From the NCBI RefSeq assembly GCF_900104415.1, contig NZ_FMXR01000015.1, positions 1-64,000 of the forward strand: 64,000 nucleotides of DNA, given 5' to 3'. This document shows, piece by piece, positions 43,024 through 52,713 of the stretch. A program made the translations under genes and the position numbers. Every line of letters begins with the position of its first letter. Within the stretch, counting starts at the first letter, position 1. Source of the DNA: Eubacterium oxidoreducens. Lineage in GTDB: Bacteria; Bacillota; Clostridia; Lachnospirales; Lachnospiraceae. Under the pieces are notes generated by a model. That model was not told the DNA's origin. It saw only the letters and a list, made by a program, of their open reading frames with translations, and did not search any database.

Positions 43024-43052
43024 AAAAAGGTACTGTTTATGCAGTACCTTTT
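43024..43052 (-). terminator. Terminator after the sulfotransferase gene
   Basis: AAAAGGTACTG pairs with CAGTACCTTTT around a short loop, with T on both sides. Confidence 0.88.
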
Positions 43053-43055
43053 ATA

Positions 43056-44183
43056 TCATGCCTGATTCACTTTATTCGGTTCTAACATCTGATATCCATA
43101 TCTTTCAAAATAAAACCCAAGCTTTTCATTGACTTTGCGAATGAGTTCCGAAGAAAACTCATATTGATTCGTCTTATAATCCTGCATATCATCCAAATAT
43201 TTCTGGAAACTGTCTTTCGCGTCATCAAATCCGCCAAGGCCCAGATGCTCATAAATCTTACGCATATATGGCATCGGATTCTTTACAAAATCCTCATATC
43301 GAATTTCAATATAATCTGCTTCATTCATCATGGAAAGATCCCGAAAAGCTTTGCGATAAATTCTAGCCATAAGTTCTACAATCGTATCCTCAATAAATTC
43401 TTCGGATGGAGGCTCTGAAAGACTAAGAAGATTCATTTCTTTTAAAAACATATTCTTTGTCGATCTTGCTACCACATAAGGATTGCGATAAATATTAATA
43501 AATTTTGCTCCCGGATAGCACTTCTTAAGCTTTCGAATCCGGCAAGTATTCTCCGGACTCTTAAGCATTAATTGCTTTCCATGCTCAAGATATGTCGCTT
43601 TCTTAAGAATATAATCATAAGCTTTCGTCCATTCTTTTTGCTTTTTTTCATCTTGCTCATCAATAAAAGCCGTCTCGATATATTTCACGCCTTTTCCTTT
43701 ATCGGGAAATACAAGCATATGAGAAATCGCCTGTGTCGAAATTGTCGCCTGTGCAAACACCTCTTCCATAGGCAAATCAATTGTATAATCAAGATTGTCC
43801 ATCGGTCTTGCATCTTTTAAAAGGATTTTCTCAACTTTAGGCAAAACATCCTTTAATAAGATGCAATTATTAAAAGATACCGTCTTCATCGGATCAAACC
43901 ATCCAAACTGCTTATCCTTGCTAAGTAAATTCTGCAAAAAGGTTGTTCCGGTTCTCCAGTGACCAATTACATATAAAGGATCCTTTGTAATCTTGGTCCT
44001 TCGGATTCTCCCATCAAACAGCAGTCGTTCCAGTCCGGCAGGGATCGCCAACATGGCCGATACGAATGTGATAAACATCGCCTGCCCTTTCTTTTCCTTG
44101 CTGACATTATTCTCTTTTAATAACTTAATCCAGTTGTCAAACCGACATCCCATCATATTATGCGACAAGGTAAGATGACTCAT
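43056..44183 (-). CDS. Sulfotransferase family protein
   Basis: 375 residues. The PAPS 5'-phosphosulfate loop is VIGHWRTGTTFLQNLL near residue 72, and the 3'-phosphate motif is FINIYRNPYVVARSTKN near 220. These are the two hallmarks of cytosolic or Golgi-type sulfotransferases. Substrate is unknown; lipids, sugars or small metabolites are all possible. Unusual for gut Firmicutes, it needs a PAPS supply from elsewhere. Two bases separate it from the DUF4317 gene. Confidence 0.85.
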   Translation of the reverse strand: MSHLTLSHNMMGCRFDNWIKLLKENNVSKEKKGQAMFITFVSAMLAIPAGLERLLFDGRIRRTKITKDPLYVIGHWRTGTTFLQNLLSKDKQFGWFDPMKTVSFNNCILLKDVLPKVEKILLKDARPMDNLDYTIDLPMEEVFAQATISTQAISHMLVFPDKGKGVKYIETAFIDEQDEKKQKEWTKAYDYILKKATYLEHGKQLMLKSPENTCRIRKLKKCYPGAKFINIYRNPYVVARSTKNMFLKEMNLLSLSEPPSEEFIEDTIVELMARIYRKAFRDLSMMNEADYIEIRYEDFVKNPMPYMRKIYEHLGLGGFDDAKDSFQKYLDDMQDYKTNQYEFSSELIRKVNEKLGFYFERYGYQMLEPNKVNQA

Positions 44184-44185
44184 AC

Positions 44186-45331
44186 TTATTCACTATCTCC
44201 TTTATCCTTCCGCAGACTGACACTAACCCCATTCACTTCGACATTTCCTTCTGCCGGAATCACAATACAATGACGACCATCAATATCCATTGTTTCAATC
44301 ATCATTGCCCGCTCCGGATCTACTTTAATTACAACGTCCGGTGTCTCAATCTGAAATTTCTTAGTTTCTGCAATATTATTGAGTACCAGCTCTTCGCGTT
44401 CTCCAACCTTCTCGTCATATAATTCTTCAAAGAACTCAAGATCATCATGTCCCACTCCACTGTTCGATAACAGCTGTGACACCTGCTCTTTTCCCAGCAT
44501 CACAAGTTCATCCTCATCCTTGCTTTCCTCAACAAGTTCTGAGATATTCTCGTGAATCATCTTTATTGTATCAAAATCTCCGTTTTGTTCAAGGGTCATT
44601 GTAAGAACTTCATGAAAAGAATCCTTTTGGCCCCCCGGTGTAAGACTTGGCACGCTTCCTAAAATCTGCGAGATAAAATTCTCCTGCATGATTTCTGGAT
44701 TCTTTGCAAAATATAACACCTTATGAATATCTGCCGTGCGATCTTCAAATGCCGGAAACAACATCCCGTTAATTGGCGGCTGAACCACCCAGTCACGTAC
44801 TCGCTCTGCCATGGAATTGGTCATCGAGTCATAAGACAATCCAGCCTTAGACATCGTTACCGGACAAATTGAACACAAAATAAATTCATAAACACTGTCC
44901 GACGCATCCTCCATCTCTAACCCGTCACTCGTCTTCCCCGGCACATCATAATTTCCATGAATCAATACAATATAATAATTTTCTTCATAAAAATATTCAT
45001 CAATCATTTTATTATAAAAATCTTCTAACAGTTGGTCATCTTGCAGCTTACTGTCACGAAGTCTAAGTAAAAACTCCTGACTACCACCCGGCTGCTCTTG
45101 TTCCAGTAGGAATTCCATTGTTGTCAGATTCTTACCAACAGTACCGCCCAGCGTTTTTTTGAATATATCAAAATACTTATGCTCTTCTTCCTCCGGCAGA
45201 CTAAGAAATGCATCCTTTGATGTCATGATCTTGTTCTTTTCATAGTCCACATAACAGCCACATATTCTGTCTATTGCACAATTAGCCGGTGTAAACTGCT
45301 TTCTGATTTCCAGTACTTCTTTTTTATTCAT
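44186..45331 (-). CDS. DUF4317 family protein
   Basis: 381 residues, cytoplasmic, acidic and without a known catalytic motif. Patterns such as RKQFTPANCAIDRICGCYVD near the start and LCSICPVTMSKAGLSYD in the middle match the DUF4317 family found in Clostridia. The function is not known to me. Its close link with the sulfotransferase gene may be specific to this genome. Confidence 0.82.
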   Translation of the reverse strand: MNKKEVLEIRKQFTPANCAIDRICGCYVDYEKNKIMTSKDAFLSLPEEEEHKYFDIFKKTLGGTVGKNLTTMEFLLEQEQPGGSQEFLLRLRDSKLQDDQLLEDFYNKMIDEYFYEENYYIVLIHGNYDVPGKTSDGLEMEDASDSVYEFILCSICPVTMSKAGLSYDSMTNSMAERVRDWVVQPPINGMLFPAFEDRTADIHKVLYFAKNPEIMQENFISQILGSVPSLTPGGQKDSFHEVLTMTLEQNGDFDTIKMIHENISELVEESKDEDELVMLGKEQVSQLLSNSGVGHDDLEFFEELYDEKVGEREELVLNNIAETKKFQIETPDVVIKVDPERAMMIETMDIDGRHCIVIPAEGNVEVNGVSVSLRKDKGDSE

Positions 45332-45392
45332 AACAAAACGATACCTCTTTTTTACAAATTCAAGATATATTTTAACAAAGAAATATCTTTTT

Positions 45393-46142
45393 TCAATACT
45401 TGATTTTTTGAATCTTTCGTATCATCAAAAGCACTATCACAATTCCCGCTATCGCCAATATTGCGCTTTCATAAAGAATATGTTCGCGCTCTCCTTCCCA
45501 GGATGCAATCCAATCAAAGCGTCGTACTAATGCAAGTAAATTCACCGCTGCGTGTGTCATAATACACCATCGCAATCCGCCCTGCCGATATACCAGCGCC
45601 AATATAACTCCGACACCTGTTGCATAAAAAAATTGTGGTATATTCGCATGAACGATCCCAAACACAATCGCACTAATCAAAATCCCCCACACAGGTCTGT
45701 AGCATTCTTTTATCTTCTCGTACAAAATCCCGCGATATAATAATTCTTCTGCAATGGGTGTCATAATTACAGTATACAAAAACAGCCAGATTGCTGCCCC
45801 TTCCCCAAAGCTCTCATTCACATTCTGATAATTACCTGAAGTCTTCATTATGTTACTTAGATAAATCAAATTATTAAGTAGCGGCGCTATCACAAGTGCC
45901 AGCACCACAACTCCACCTGTTGCTTGTTTTCGCGGTGCAATCATTATTTTCATCCGTTCTAGTCTTCTCCATCGCAGCAACAAAGGCAGGCAAATAAGAT
46001 GTGAAATTATCGCCAATAAATTATAAGGCACTGATGTATTTTGAAACATCAGTGCCAATATTTGATAAATAATACCGTTAAGAATTATATAAATCAGTAC
46101 TTGTATCACGCCAAGCAAAGTCGTTCGAATCTTCCCGTTCAT
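45393..46142 (-). CDS. CPBP family intramembrane protease
   Basis: 249 residues, seven or eight membrane helices. The active-site motifs are EELLYRGILYE (EExxxR), FGIVHANIPQF (FxxxH) and HAAVNLL (HxxxN), the full CPBP/Rce1-type set. In bacteria such proteases process bacteriocins, signals or membrane proteins, and some give self-immunity. It starts 29 bases after the thiamine ATPase gene and may be read from the same riboswitch. Confidence 0.92.
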   Translation of the reverse strand: MNGKIRTTLLGVIQVLIYIILNGIIYQILALMFQNTSVPYNLLAIISHLICLPLLLRWRRLERMKIMIAPRKQATGGVVVLALVIAPLLNNLIYLSNIMKTSGNYQNVNESFGEGAAIWLFLYTVIMTPIAEELLYRGILYEKIKECYRPVWGILISAIVFGIVHANIPQFFYATGVGVILALVYRQGGLRWCIMTHAAVNLLALVRRFDWIASWEGEREHILYESAILAIAGIVIVLLMIRKIQKIKY

Positions 46143-46171
46143 TCTTATCTCACTTCCGTTTTTTCCTACAA

Positions 46172-46903
46172 TTATAACACACTTAAGATTTCTCGTCTTA
46201 TCTCAATACTATCATTGGTCAGCAAAAAATCTTCTTTTTTCTTTGGAAGTACGATCTCTTTTACGATTCGACCGGGATGCCCTGCCATAATCCAAATACG
46301 ATCCGACAAAAAAAGTGCTTCTTCGATATCATGGGTTACAAAAATAGTTGACAATCGAATCCGATGCATTACCTCAAGATACCATCTGTGCATCTCACTT
46401 TTTGTAATCGCATCCAAGGCAGAAAATGGCTCATCCAAAAGCGCCACCTCTTTTCCAAACAGGTACGTCCGAAGAAGTGCTGCCCTTTGCCGCATACCTC
46501 CGGACAATTGAGAAGGGTATTGTCGCTGCGTTCCTTCAATGCCAAATTCTGCAAAATACGAAGAAGCTTTCTTTCTTGCCTCTGATTTTTTCATGCCTTG
46601 TATGATTAAAGGCATTGCCACGTTGTCCTCCATAGTGTGATACGGCATCAAAAGATCCTTTTGTAACATATAACTGACATGTCCCGCCTGTCCTGTGATC
46701 TCTTGCTCATGCAAGTAAACCTGCCCACTGTCTGGGCGCACAAGACCGGACAGGATCTGAAAAAGCGTTGTCTTCCCGACACCACTAACGCCAAGCAGAC
46801 TAACTATCTCTTCTTTTTTTAGATGTACCGATACATCTTCTATAATATTTTCTTTTTCATAACTATGCGTAATCTGCTTTGCAGTTAACACTGTATCACT
46901 CAT
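46172..46903 (-). CDS. ABC transporter ATPase, thiamine/precursor type
   Basis: 243 residues with Walker A GVSGVGKTTL, signature LSGGMRQRAALLRTYL, Walker B VALLDEPFSALD and the switch histidine IFVTHD. It belongs to the nitrate/taurine/HMP class of ATPases. As the last gene of the riboswitch operon it powers the permease and binding protein encoded before it (ThiZ type). Confidence 0.92.
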   Translation of the reverse strand: MSDTVLTAKQITHSYEKENIIEDVSVHLKKEEIVSLLGVSGVGKTTLFQILSGLVRPDSGQVYLHEQEITGQAGHVSYMLQKDLLMPYHTMEDNVAMPLIIQGMKKSEARKKASSYFAEFGIEGTQRQYPSQLSGGMRQRAALLRTYLFGKEVALLDEPFSALDAITKSEMHRWYLEVMHRIRLSTIFVTHDIEEALFLSDRIWIMAGHPGRIVKEIVLPKKKEDFLLTNDSIEIRREILSVL

Positions 46904-46915
46904 ATCCTAATCCTT

Positions 46916-47935
46916 CTACTCCGGATTATAATCATTTGTAAATCCGGTTCCGTCTGCAATTTCATTTTCTACAAGTTTGTTTTCATACATCCAGTCATAA
47001 ACTCCGTCCCAACGTTCTTCATCAATATAGCCCCAATATGGTGCGTCTTTGCTATACTGATCAGCCAGCCATTCCTGTGAAGCCGTTACAAGCTCCTCAT
47101 CCAATTCCGGAACTTCCTCGCATAATATTTTGGCCGCCTCATCCGGATTGTCAATTGCATATTCATAACCTTTTCGAACAGCTGCCACAAATGCTTTCGT
47201 AACTTCCGGATTCTCCTGCATGTATTCATCATTTCCAATAATTACCGGTGTGTATTCATCCATATCCGAACAATAATCTTTCAGGAAGAAAAAGTTCGTA
47301 TCAAGGTCTGATAGTTCTGCCCGAATACCATCCCATGCATAATAAATCCAGACAGCATCAATATTGGACTGAAGTCCTGCCACTGCATCATCTACGGTTA
47401 CCGGATCTAAGATAACATTGTCCCAAACTCCACCGTCTTGTTCTACACAATACTCTAGCAAAGTCTGCTCCATTGGATCTTCCCAGGTTGCATAGTGAAG
47501 ACCTTCTAATCCTTTCGGCGATGTAACATTACTGTCCGCACGGGTAATAATTCCACTTGTATTATGCTGAATAACTGCAGCAATCGCCGTTACAGGAATC
47601 GGATCTTCTGAAGCATAGGTATATGCCATAGTATCTTGAAAATCAATTCCAAATTCTGCTTGTCCTACACCTACCAGTTCCGAACCATATCCACTTGACG
47701 TTTGAACAAATTCAACTTCAATACCGGCATCCTCAAAATATCCCAGTGCATCCGCTACATAAAGCCCCGTATGATTCGTATTCGGTGTCCAGTCCAATGC
47801 AAATGTAATTTTTGTCAACTCTTTATCCTGACTTGTATCACTTGATGATGTCTGTGTCGATGTCGTTCCACACGCTGCAAGTGATGCAGTCATAACTCCT
47901 GTCAATAATGCTGCTATAATCTTCTTTTTCATCAA
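46916..47935 (-). CDS. ABC transporter substrate-binding lipoprotein, HMP/thiamine-precursor type
   Basis: 339 residues. Lipoprotein signal with lipobox LAAC. The NMT1/THI5-like core starts TKITFALDWTPNTNHTGLYVA, the signature of ThiY and related proteins that bind thiamine pyrimidine precursors. Regulation by a TPP riboswitch supports that substrate. Confidence 0.92.
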   Translation of the reverse strand: MMKKKIIAALLTGVMTASLAACGTTSTQTSSSDTSQDKELTKITFALDWTPNTNHTGLYVADALGYFEDAGIEVEFVQTSSGYGSELVGVGQAEFGIDFQDTMAYTYASEDPIPVTAIAAVIQHNTSGIITRADSNVTSPKGLEGLHYATWEDPMEQTLLEYCVEQDGGVWDNVILDPVTVDDAVAGLQSNIDAVWIYYAWDGIRAELSDLDTNFFFLKDYCSDMDEYTPVIIGNDEYMQENPEVTKAFVAAVRKGYEYAIDNPDEAAKILCEEVPELDEELVTASQEWLADQYSKDAPYWGYIDEERWDGVYDWMYENKLVENEIADGTGFTNDYNPE

Positions 47936-47937
47936 TT

Positions 47938-48768
47938 CTACTCCTCATGTTTCTTTGTTTTTTCCCATGGCATCAATACTTTTTGTACTCTTCCAAGTCC
48001 CCACATAAGTAACAAACTAATTGCGGATATCAGAACAATAACCGCAAACATCTTGTCATAGGAATATGATTTTTTAACGCGCATCATATAAACGCCAAGA
48101 CCGTTATATCCCCCCAGCCATTCCGCAACAACCGCTCCTACAATCGAATATGCCGCCGAAATTCGAAGTCCAGAAAAAAATTCTCCAAGCGTTGCCGGCA
48201 TCTTCATATAGCGAAAGATCTGCATCGGCTTTGCTCCCATCGCCCGAAACAGCGAAACGGCTTCCCTATCAACACTGGCAAATCCCTCTAGCAATCCAAT
48301 CGTAATTGGGAAGAATGCAGTGATAATAACCAGTACTATTTTCGGTGCCATAGCATAACCCAGCCACAAAATCAAAAGCGGTGCAATTGCTACAGTCGGA
48401 ATCGTTTGTGTAATCACAACAATCGGATAAAAGGCTTTATAGAATCCTTTAAAATGATTCATCAGCACAGCACATAAAAATCCTAGTGCAGTACCTATTG
48501 CCAGCCCAATTAACGCCTCCACTACTGTTGTTTTGGCATGTCCCATAAGCAGCGGAAAATCTTCAATGAATGCTTGCACAACCGATACCGGACTCGGCAA
48601 CATATAATGCGGAACGATTTCTAACATTGCCACCGCCTGCCAGGCGATAATGATAATAGCAATTGCAGTTAGCGGTATGAACTTACTTGTGATGTTTTGT
48701 AATCTTCTTTTCAATGGAAAGTACTTCTCCCTCAGGTCTGTATACGATCTTAACATATGAGGCAACAT
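47938..48768 (-). CDS. ABC transporter permease, thiamine/precursor type
   Basis: 276 residues, six membrane segments (first ITSKFIPLTAIAIIIIAWQAV) and the permease loop LFRAMGAKPMQIFRYMKMPATL. It is of the ThiX/SsuC class. The start is uncertain: ATG at 48,768 has no good ribosome-binding site, and a TTG at 48,714 after GAGGGAG is an alternative. Either way it overlaps the gene before it. Confidence 0.9.
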   Translation of the reverse strand: MLPHMLRSYTDLREKYFPLKRRLQNITSKFIPLTAIAIIIIAWQAVAMLEIVPHYMLPSPVSVVQAFIEDFPLLMGHAKTTVVEALIGLAIGTALGFLCAVLMNHFKGFYKAFYPIVVITQTIPTVAIAPLLILWLGYAMAPKIVLVIITAFFPITIGLLEGFASVDREAVSLFRAMGAKPMQIFRYMKMPATLGEFFSGLRISAAYSIVGAVVAEWLGGYNGLGVYMMRVKKSYSYDKMFAVIVLISAISLLLMWGLGRVQKVLMPWEKTKKHEE

Positions 48769-48979
48769 ATGGTGCCCCAGCCTTTACGGCGATTTTCTGA
48801 CATTCCTTTACAATGTCCATTAATTCATCATAATCTCCCTCAATGGTCGTCTCAAAAGGACCTACTGAGCAATTAAGTCCGGTCGACTTGATGTATGCAA
48901 TCACCTCATCTACCACGCGAATCAATTCCTCTTGCGACGAAGCTTCCGGAAGTACCTGAATAGCCACGCTTGCGTTCAT
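48683..48979 (-). CDS. Thiamine-binding, MTH1187/YkoF-like protein
   Basis: 98 residues: a ferredoxin-like fold with VAIQVLPEASSQEELIRVVDEVI and GPFETTIEGDYDELMDIVKE, matching the MTH1187/YkoF family of thiamine-binding proteins. First gene after the TPP riboswitch. ATG after AAAGGAGG. It may bind the imported vitamin or precursor in the cytoplasm. Confidence 0.9.
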   Translation of the reverse strand: MNASVAIQVLPEASSQEELIRVVDEVIAYIKSTGLNCSVGPFETTIEGDYDELMDIVKECQKIAVKAGAPYVASYVKIVYRPEGEVLSIEKKITKHHK

Positions 48980-49053
48980 AAACGACTCCTCCTTTCTTCT
49001 GTAATAGTTGTCTCAATCGGCGTTCTGTCTTATGACTGAAATATTCCTTAAAT

Positions 49054-49084
49054 AAAGAAAAACCTATGCTGCAATAGCATAGGT
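49054..49084 (-). terminator. Riboswitch-controlled terminator
   Basis: ACCTATGCT pairs with AGCATAGGT around a short loop, followed by TTTTTCTTT on the minus strand, about 30 bases after the TPP aptamer. It likely forms when TPP is bound. Confidence 0.88.
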
Positions 49085-49114
49085 CTGTGATTATGTAAAA
49101 TCTATTGAATCTGC

Positions 49115-49203
49115 ACAATCTCCCTACGCCGGTATGATCCGGATCAGGTAATAAGGGTCAAAGCATTATATGCCTTTCTCAGCCTTTCGGCTCCCCTGAT
49201 CGT
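49115..49203 (-). promoter_or_regulatory. TPP riboswitch (THI element)
   Basis: The minus strand shows the conserved blocks in order: GGGGAGCC, GGCTGAGA, GACCCTT, ACCTGATC, GGATCATACC and GGCGTAGGGA. These are the hallmarks of the thiamine pyrophosphate aptamer. It stands before the transporter genes for thiamine or its precursor. Confidence 0.97.
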
Positions 49204-49246
49204 TTCTTAGTGTAATCCTCTTTGCTTCAATTGTCAATTGCATACC

Positions 49247-50068
49247 CTATGACAATTTGTTAAGTCTTTCTAATAACTGATACATCGTCAGATGAAAAAT
49301 CGGATGCATCACTTGCGGAGCAATCTCACACATAGGTTCTAATACAAAGTGTCGATTATGCATATCCGCATGCGGTATTGTAAGTTGCAAACTCCTATTG
49401 ATTGTATCTTCAAACAACAAAATATCAATATCCAACGTGCGTTCTCCCCAATGTTCCTTTCGCACTCTCTTATTTTTTTTCTCAATATCATGAATCAATT
49501 CTAGTAGTTGCTCCGGATTTAGCAATGTCTCAATCTCAACGGCCGTATTTAGAAAATCGCTTTGATCTGTCTTGCCATAAGGCGGTGTATTAATATAACC
49601 TGCCACCTTGTTCACCTTAACAAAAGGATTCTCTTTCAATGCCGCTATTGCATTATCCAGATATTTTTGTCGATCTCCCATATTCGATCCCAGCGATAAA
49701 TATGCGCACTTCCAGCCGCGAACCACTTCTACCGACACCGACTCTAACGGCAATCCGATAGGCGCCCACGGTTTCAAAACCTCTAATCGTATCTTTTTCA
49801 TTCTCGGATACGTAAGCAAAAGCTGCCGCGAAAGCTGTTCTGCAACGGTTTCAATCAACTTAAATGTATGATCGTGCATGAATTTTGTAATAAACTGACA
49901 TACGTCTCCATAATGAATCGAATCCGACATTTTATCACTTTGACCTGCAATACCGGCTTGTATATATAACGTTGCATTAATCAAAAACTTCTGCCCAAGT
50001 GTATTTTCCTCCGGCAATAGTCCATGATGACCAAACACCTCTAAGTTCTTAATCTTAATCTGATCCAT
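49247..50068 (-). CDS. folBK: Dihydroneopterin aldolase / HPPK fusion
   Basis: 273 residues. The FolB domain fills about 1-117 (KIKNLEVFGHHGLLPEE, then TLYIQAGIAGQSDKMSDSIHY). The FolK pyrophosphokinase fills about 118-273 (CAYLSLGSNMGDRQKYL, then RTLDIDILLFED and IPHADMHNRHF). The fusion makes 6-hydroxymethyl-dihydropterin pyrophosphate from dihydroneopterin. It follows folP by two bases. Confidence 0.95.
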   Translation of the reverse strand: MDQIKIKNLEVFGHHGLLPEENTLGQKFLINATLYIQAGIAGQSDKMSDSIHYGDVCQFITKFMHDHTFKLIETVAEQLSRQLLLTYPRMKKIRLEVLKPWAPIGLPLESVSVEVVRGWKCAYLSLGSNMGDRQKYLDNAIAALKENPFVKVNKVAGYINTPPYGKTDQSDFLNTAVEIETLLNPEQLLELIHDIEKKNKRVRKEHWGERTLDIDILLFEDTINRSLQLTIPHADMHNRHFVLEPMCEIAPQVMHPIFHLTMYQLLERLNKLS

Positions 50069-50070
50069 AT

Positions 50071-50883
50071 CTACCCTCTGTGATTCATAATTGCTCTAAC
50101 CATCTTCACGGCTCTTACATGTTCTTTTACATCATGAACTCTTAAAAACATCGCATCTTCCATAACACCGTAAATGCCGGTTGCCAATGTCCCTTCAAGT
50201 CTCTCATTCGTAGGAAGATTGAGAGTCTTTCCGATTACCGACTTTCTAGATGTTCCAAGCAAAATCGGACATCCTAACTCCTTTAATTCATGCAGCCTTG
50301 CAATCACTTCAAGATTTTGATCTACATTTTTTGCAAACCCAACCCCCGGATCAAGAATGATTTTCTCACGGTTAATTCCTGCTGCTACCGCTATTTCAAC
50401 AGATTTTGCAAGATCAGCTTTCACATCTTCCATAAAATCCTGATAATCCGTATTTGTTCGATTATGCATAAGACAACATGCTGCATCGGCATCGGCAATA
50501 ACCCTGGCCATCTTATCATCATATTGAAGTCCCCAGATATCATTGACCAGATTTGCTCCCGCCTGTAAAGCTGCTGCTGCCACCTGACTTTTATAGGTAT
50601 CGATAGAAACCGGAATATCAAAACGTCTTTTGATTGCTTCAATCACCGGTACCACACGATAGATTTCTTCTGCTTCGCCAATCTTCGTGTACCCCGGTCT
50701 TGTAGACTCTCCTCCAACATCAATGATGGAAGCACCTTCTTCTATCATTCTCTGCACATGCGCAATGGCTTTTTCAACTGTATTATGTTCGCCGCCATCT
50801 GAAAATGAATCCGGCGTCACATTCAAAATTCCCATTATATAAGTATGATTTGTTGTTTCAAATGTCTGCCTTCCAATAATCAT
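50071..50883 (-). CDS. folP: Dihydropteroate synthase
   Basis: 270 residues, complete. Motifs YIMGILNVTPDSFSDGG, IDVGGESTRPG and LGTSRKSVIG are those of FolP. It joins p-aminobenzoate to the pterin pyrophosphate made by the following FolBK. It overlaps the HD-domain gene by four bases. Confidence 0.96.
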   Translation of the reverse strand: MIIGRQTFETTNHTYIMGILNVTPDSFSDGGEHNTVEKAIAHVQRMIEEGASIIDVGGESTRPGYTKIGEAEEIYRVVPVIEAIKRRFDIPVSIDTYKSQVAAAALQAGANLVNDIWGLQYDDKMARVIADADAACCLMHNRTNTDYQDFMEDVKADLAKSVEIAVAAGINREKIILDPGVGFAKNVDQNLEVIARLHELKELGCPILLGTSRKSVIGKTLNLPTNERLEGTLATGIYGVMEDAMFLRVHDVKEHVRAVKMVRAIMNHRG

Positions 50884-51428
50884 ATCTTAAACACCTCATA
50901 ATTAATCGGTTCCATATTTTTACGCCTATCATCCCAATAGCACTCCCCTGCTGCATCACATGCAAAGCATTGGCGAACGCGGTTGTCTGCCCATGCAAAA
51001 ATATATACCAACCGATCCACTTCATCAAGTTCTTTCAAAGCGTCCCTTAGCTGATCATATGTTTTGATTGCATTTCTCCTGTCATCCTTGATTGTATGTG
51101 CTTCGATTAAATCTACCACTCTTATCTGCAAATCTTCCGGCACACGAAGCTGCAGCATAAGTTCTTTTGCAATGCCTATACTTGCCTTGGCATGGTGTTC
51201 ACTCCCATGAACTCTTCCAATGTCATGAAGCAATGCTGCCAGCATAATCAGCTGCGGTTCATGAGGAACCCGGCATATTGAAGCCGCCCAGCTTGCCAAA
51301 GATGCTACTTCAATAAAGTGCTTCTTATCATGATGGCAAAACTTACGTTCCTTCTCCAATTCCGCCAAGCAGCTTACATACTTTCTATAACTTTCGTTTT
51401 TTAATAACAATTCCGCGTAATTTTTCAT
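50880..51428 (-). CDS. HD-domain phosphohydrolase
   Basis: 182 residues with an HD metal site: HDKKHFIEVASLASWAASI, then LLHDIGRVHGSEHHAKAS. Position inside the folate cluster suggests it removes phosphate from a pterin intermediate, or is a related hydrolase; that is by neighbourhood only. Ends by overlapping folP. Confidence 0.85.
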   Translation of the reverse strand: MKNYAELLLKNESYRKYVSCLAELEKERKFCHHDKKHFIEVASLASWAASICRVPHEPQLIMLAALLHDIGRVHGSEHHAKASIGIAKELMLQLRVPEDLQIRVVDLIEAHTIKDDRRNAIKTYDQLRDALKELDEVDRLVYIFAWADNRVRQCFACDAAGECYWDDRRKNMEPINYEVFKI

Positions 51429-51429
51429 C

Positions 51430-52713
51430 TTACTCTTCTATTCTTTTTCTAAAACAATCCTTAATATTCTTCAGCTGCGAAAGTGATCCAAAGCAAATAA
51501 TCACTTCCGGTTTAAGTTGCAGCGCCCTATCAACCGCCTGCTCGCAATCCCGCGCAACCTCAATGTGTTTGTAATACGCCTTCGCATACTCGCTAAGTTC
51601 TAAAGCACTTAATCCTCTCTCCCCAACCGTCGGCATACATACAACCGTTTGTGTATGTTGCGACATAATCTCAAGCACGCGCTCACACGCTTTGTCTTTT
51701 AACATTCCTATTATATAGACAATACTCTTATTTGTAAATTTATTTTCTACGGTTTTTGAAAGCCGCAAGGCCGCCGGTTCATTATGCGCTCCGTCCAAGT
51801 ACACCTGTGGCTTTTGGGCAATCTGTTCAAACCTTCCAAACGGAGGTTTTATCAGCAATCCGTGCCGAATGTGCTCCTGCGTAATAGAAAGATGCTTTGC
51901 CAATTGTTCACATGCAAGTATAGCTGTTGAAGCATTCTCAATCTGATACAGCGCCTGCGCACGAATCTCAAGCTTCTTATAATCCTTATAATCAAATACC
52001 AGACCATCTCTTGTATTATGAACATTCCTAATTTCTTCTCTTGCAACCATGCAAAAATCTCCTTCCTTATCGGAAGTTTGTTTTTGCAGGATTTCAAGCA
52101 CCGGTGGTTTTTGTGGTGCCGTAATTACCGTTGTTTTCTCTTTGATAATACCTGATTTTGCCAGCGCAATCGACTCGATATCCTCTCCTAGAAAAGCCAT
52201 ATGATCCATCCCTATTGGAGTGAAGATACACTGCAGCGGACTCGTAAGGATATTGGTTGCATCCAATGCACCGCCCATACCACACTCTAGGATCACAAGA
52301 TCGACGCGATGCGCTGTAAACGCCAGGAACGCAACGGCAACTTCCATTTCAAACAACGTTGGGTGTACCATGTTCTTCTCTGTCATCTTTTGGCAGGCAT
52401 CTTCCACAACAGAATAATATCTTGCCAGTTCTTCTTTTGTAATTCGATCGCCGTCAATAATAAATTTATCCTCGTAGCAATAGACGTCCGGTGTCATAAA
52501 GCAGCCAACCGTATAACCGGCTTCTTTAAGTATTGATGCCATATAATGACAGGTACTTCCTTTGCCATTTGTTCCCGCAACATGAAGCACCGGAAAGGTA
52601 TCCTGTATGTTATCAAGCTGTTTCATAAGCTCTTTGATACTTTCAAGTCCCGGAACACTTCCAAGTTTCGCCACTTCTTCTATCAGTTTCATTGTTTCTT
52701 CGTAATTCATCAT
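51430..52713 (-). CDS. folC: Folylpolyglutamate / dihydrofolate synthase
   Basis: 427 residues. Walker-type HVAGTNGKGSTCHYM, then FTPIGMDHMAFLGEDIESIA and YLDGAHNEPAAL, the Mur-ligase-like pattern of FolC. First gene of the cluster. The ATG has no ribosome-binding site and a TATAAT lies just 8 bases before it (52,721-52,726), so the message may be nearly leaderless. Confidence 0.95.
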   Translation of the reverse strand: MMNYEETMKLIEEVAKLGSVPGLESIKELMKQLDNIQDTFPVLHVAGTNGKGSTCHYMASILKEAGYTVGCFMTPDVYCYEDKFIIDGDRITKEELARYYSVVEDACQKMTEKNMVHPTLFEMEVAVAFLAFTAHRVDLVILECGMGGALDATNILTSPLQCIFTPIGMDHMAFLGEDIESIALAKSGIIKEKTTVITAPQKPPVLEILQKQTSDKEGDFCMVAREEIRNVHNTRDGLVFDYKDYKKLEIRAQALYQIENASTAILACEQLAKHLSITQEHIRHGLLIKPPFGRFEQIAQKPQVYLDGAHNEPAALRLSKTVENKFTNKSIVYIIGMLKDKACERVLEIMSQHTQTVVCMPTVGERGLSALELSEYAKAYYKHIEVARDCEQAVDRALQLKPEVIICFGSLSQLKNIKDCFRKRIEE

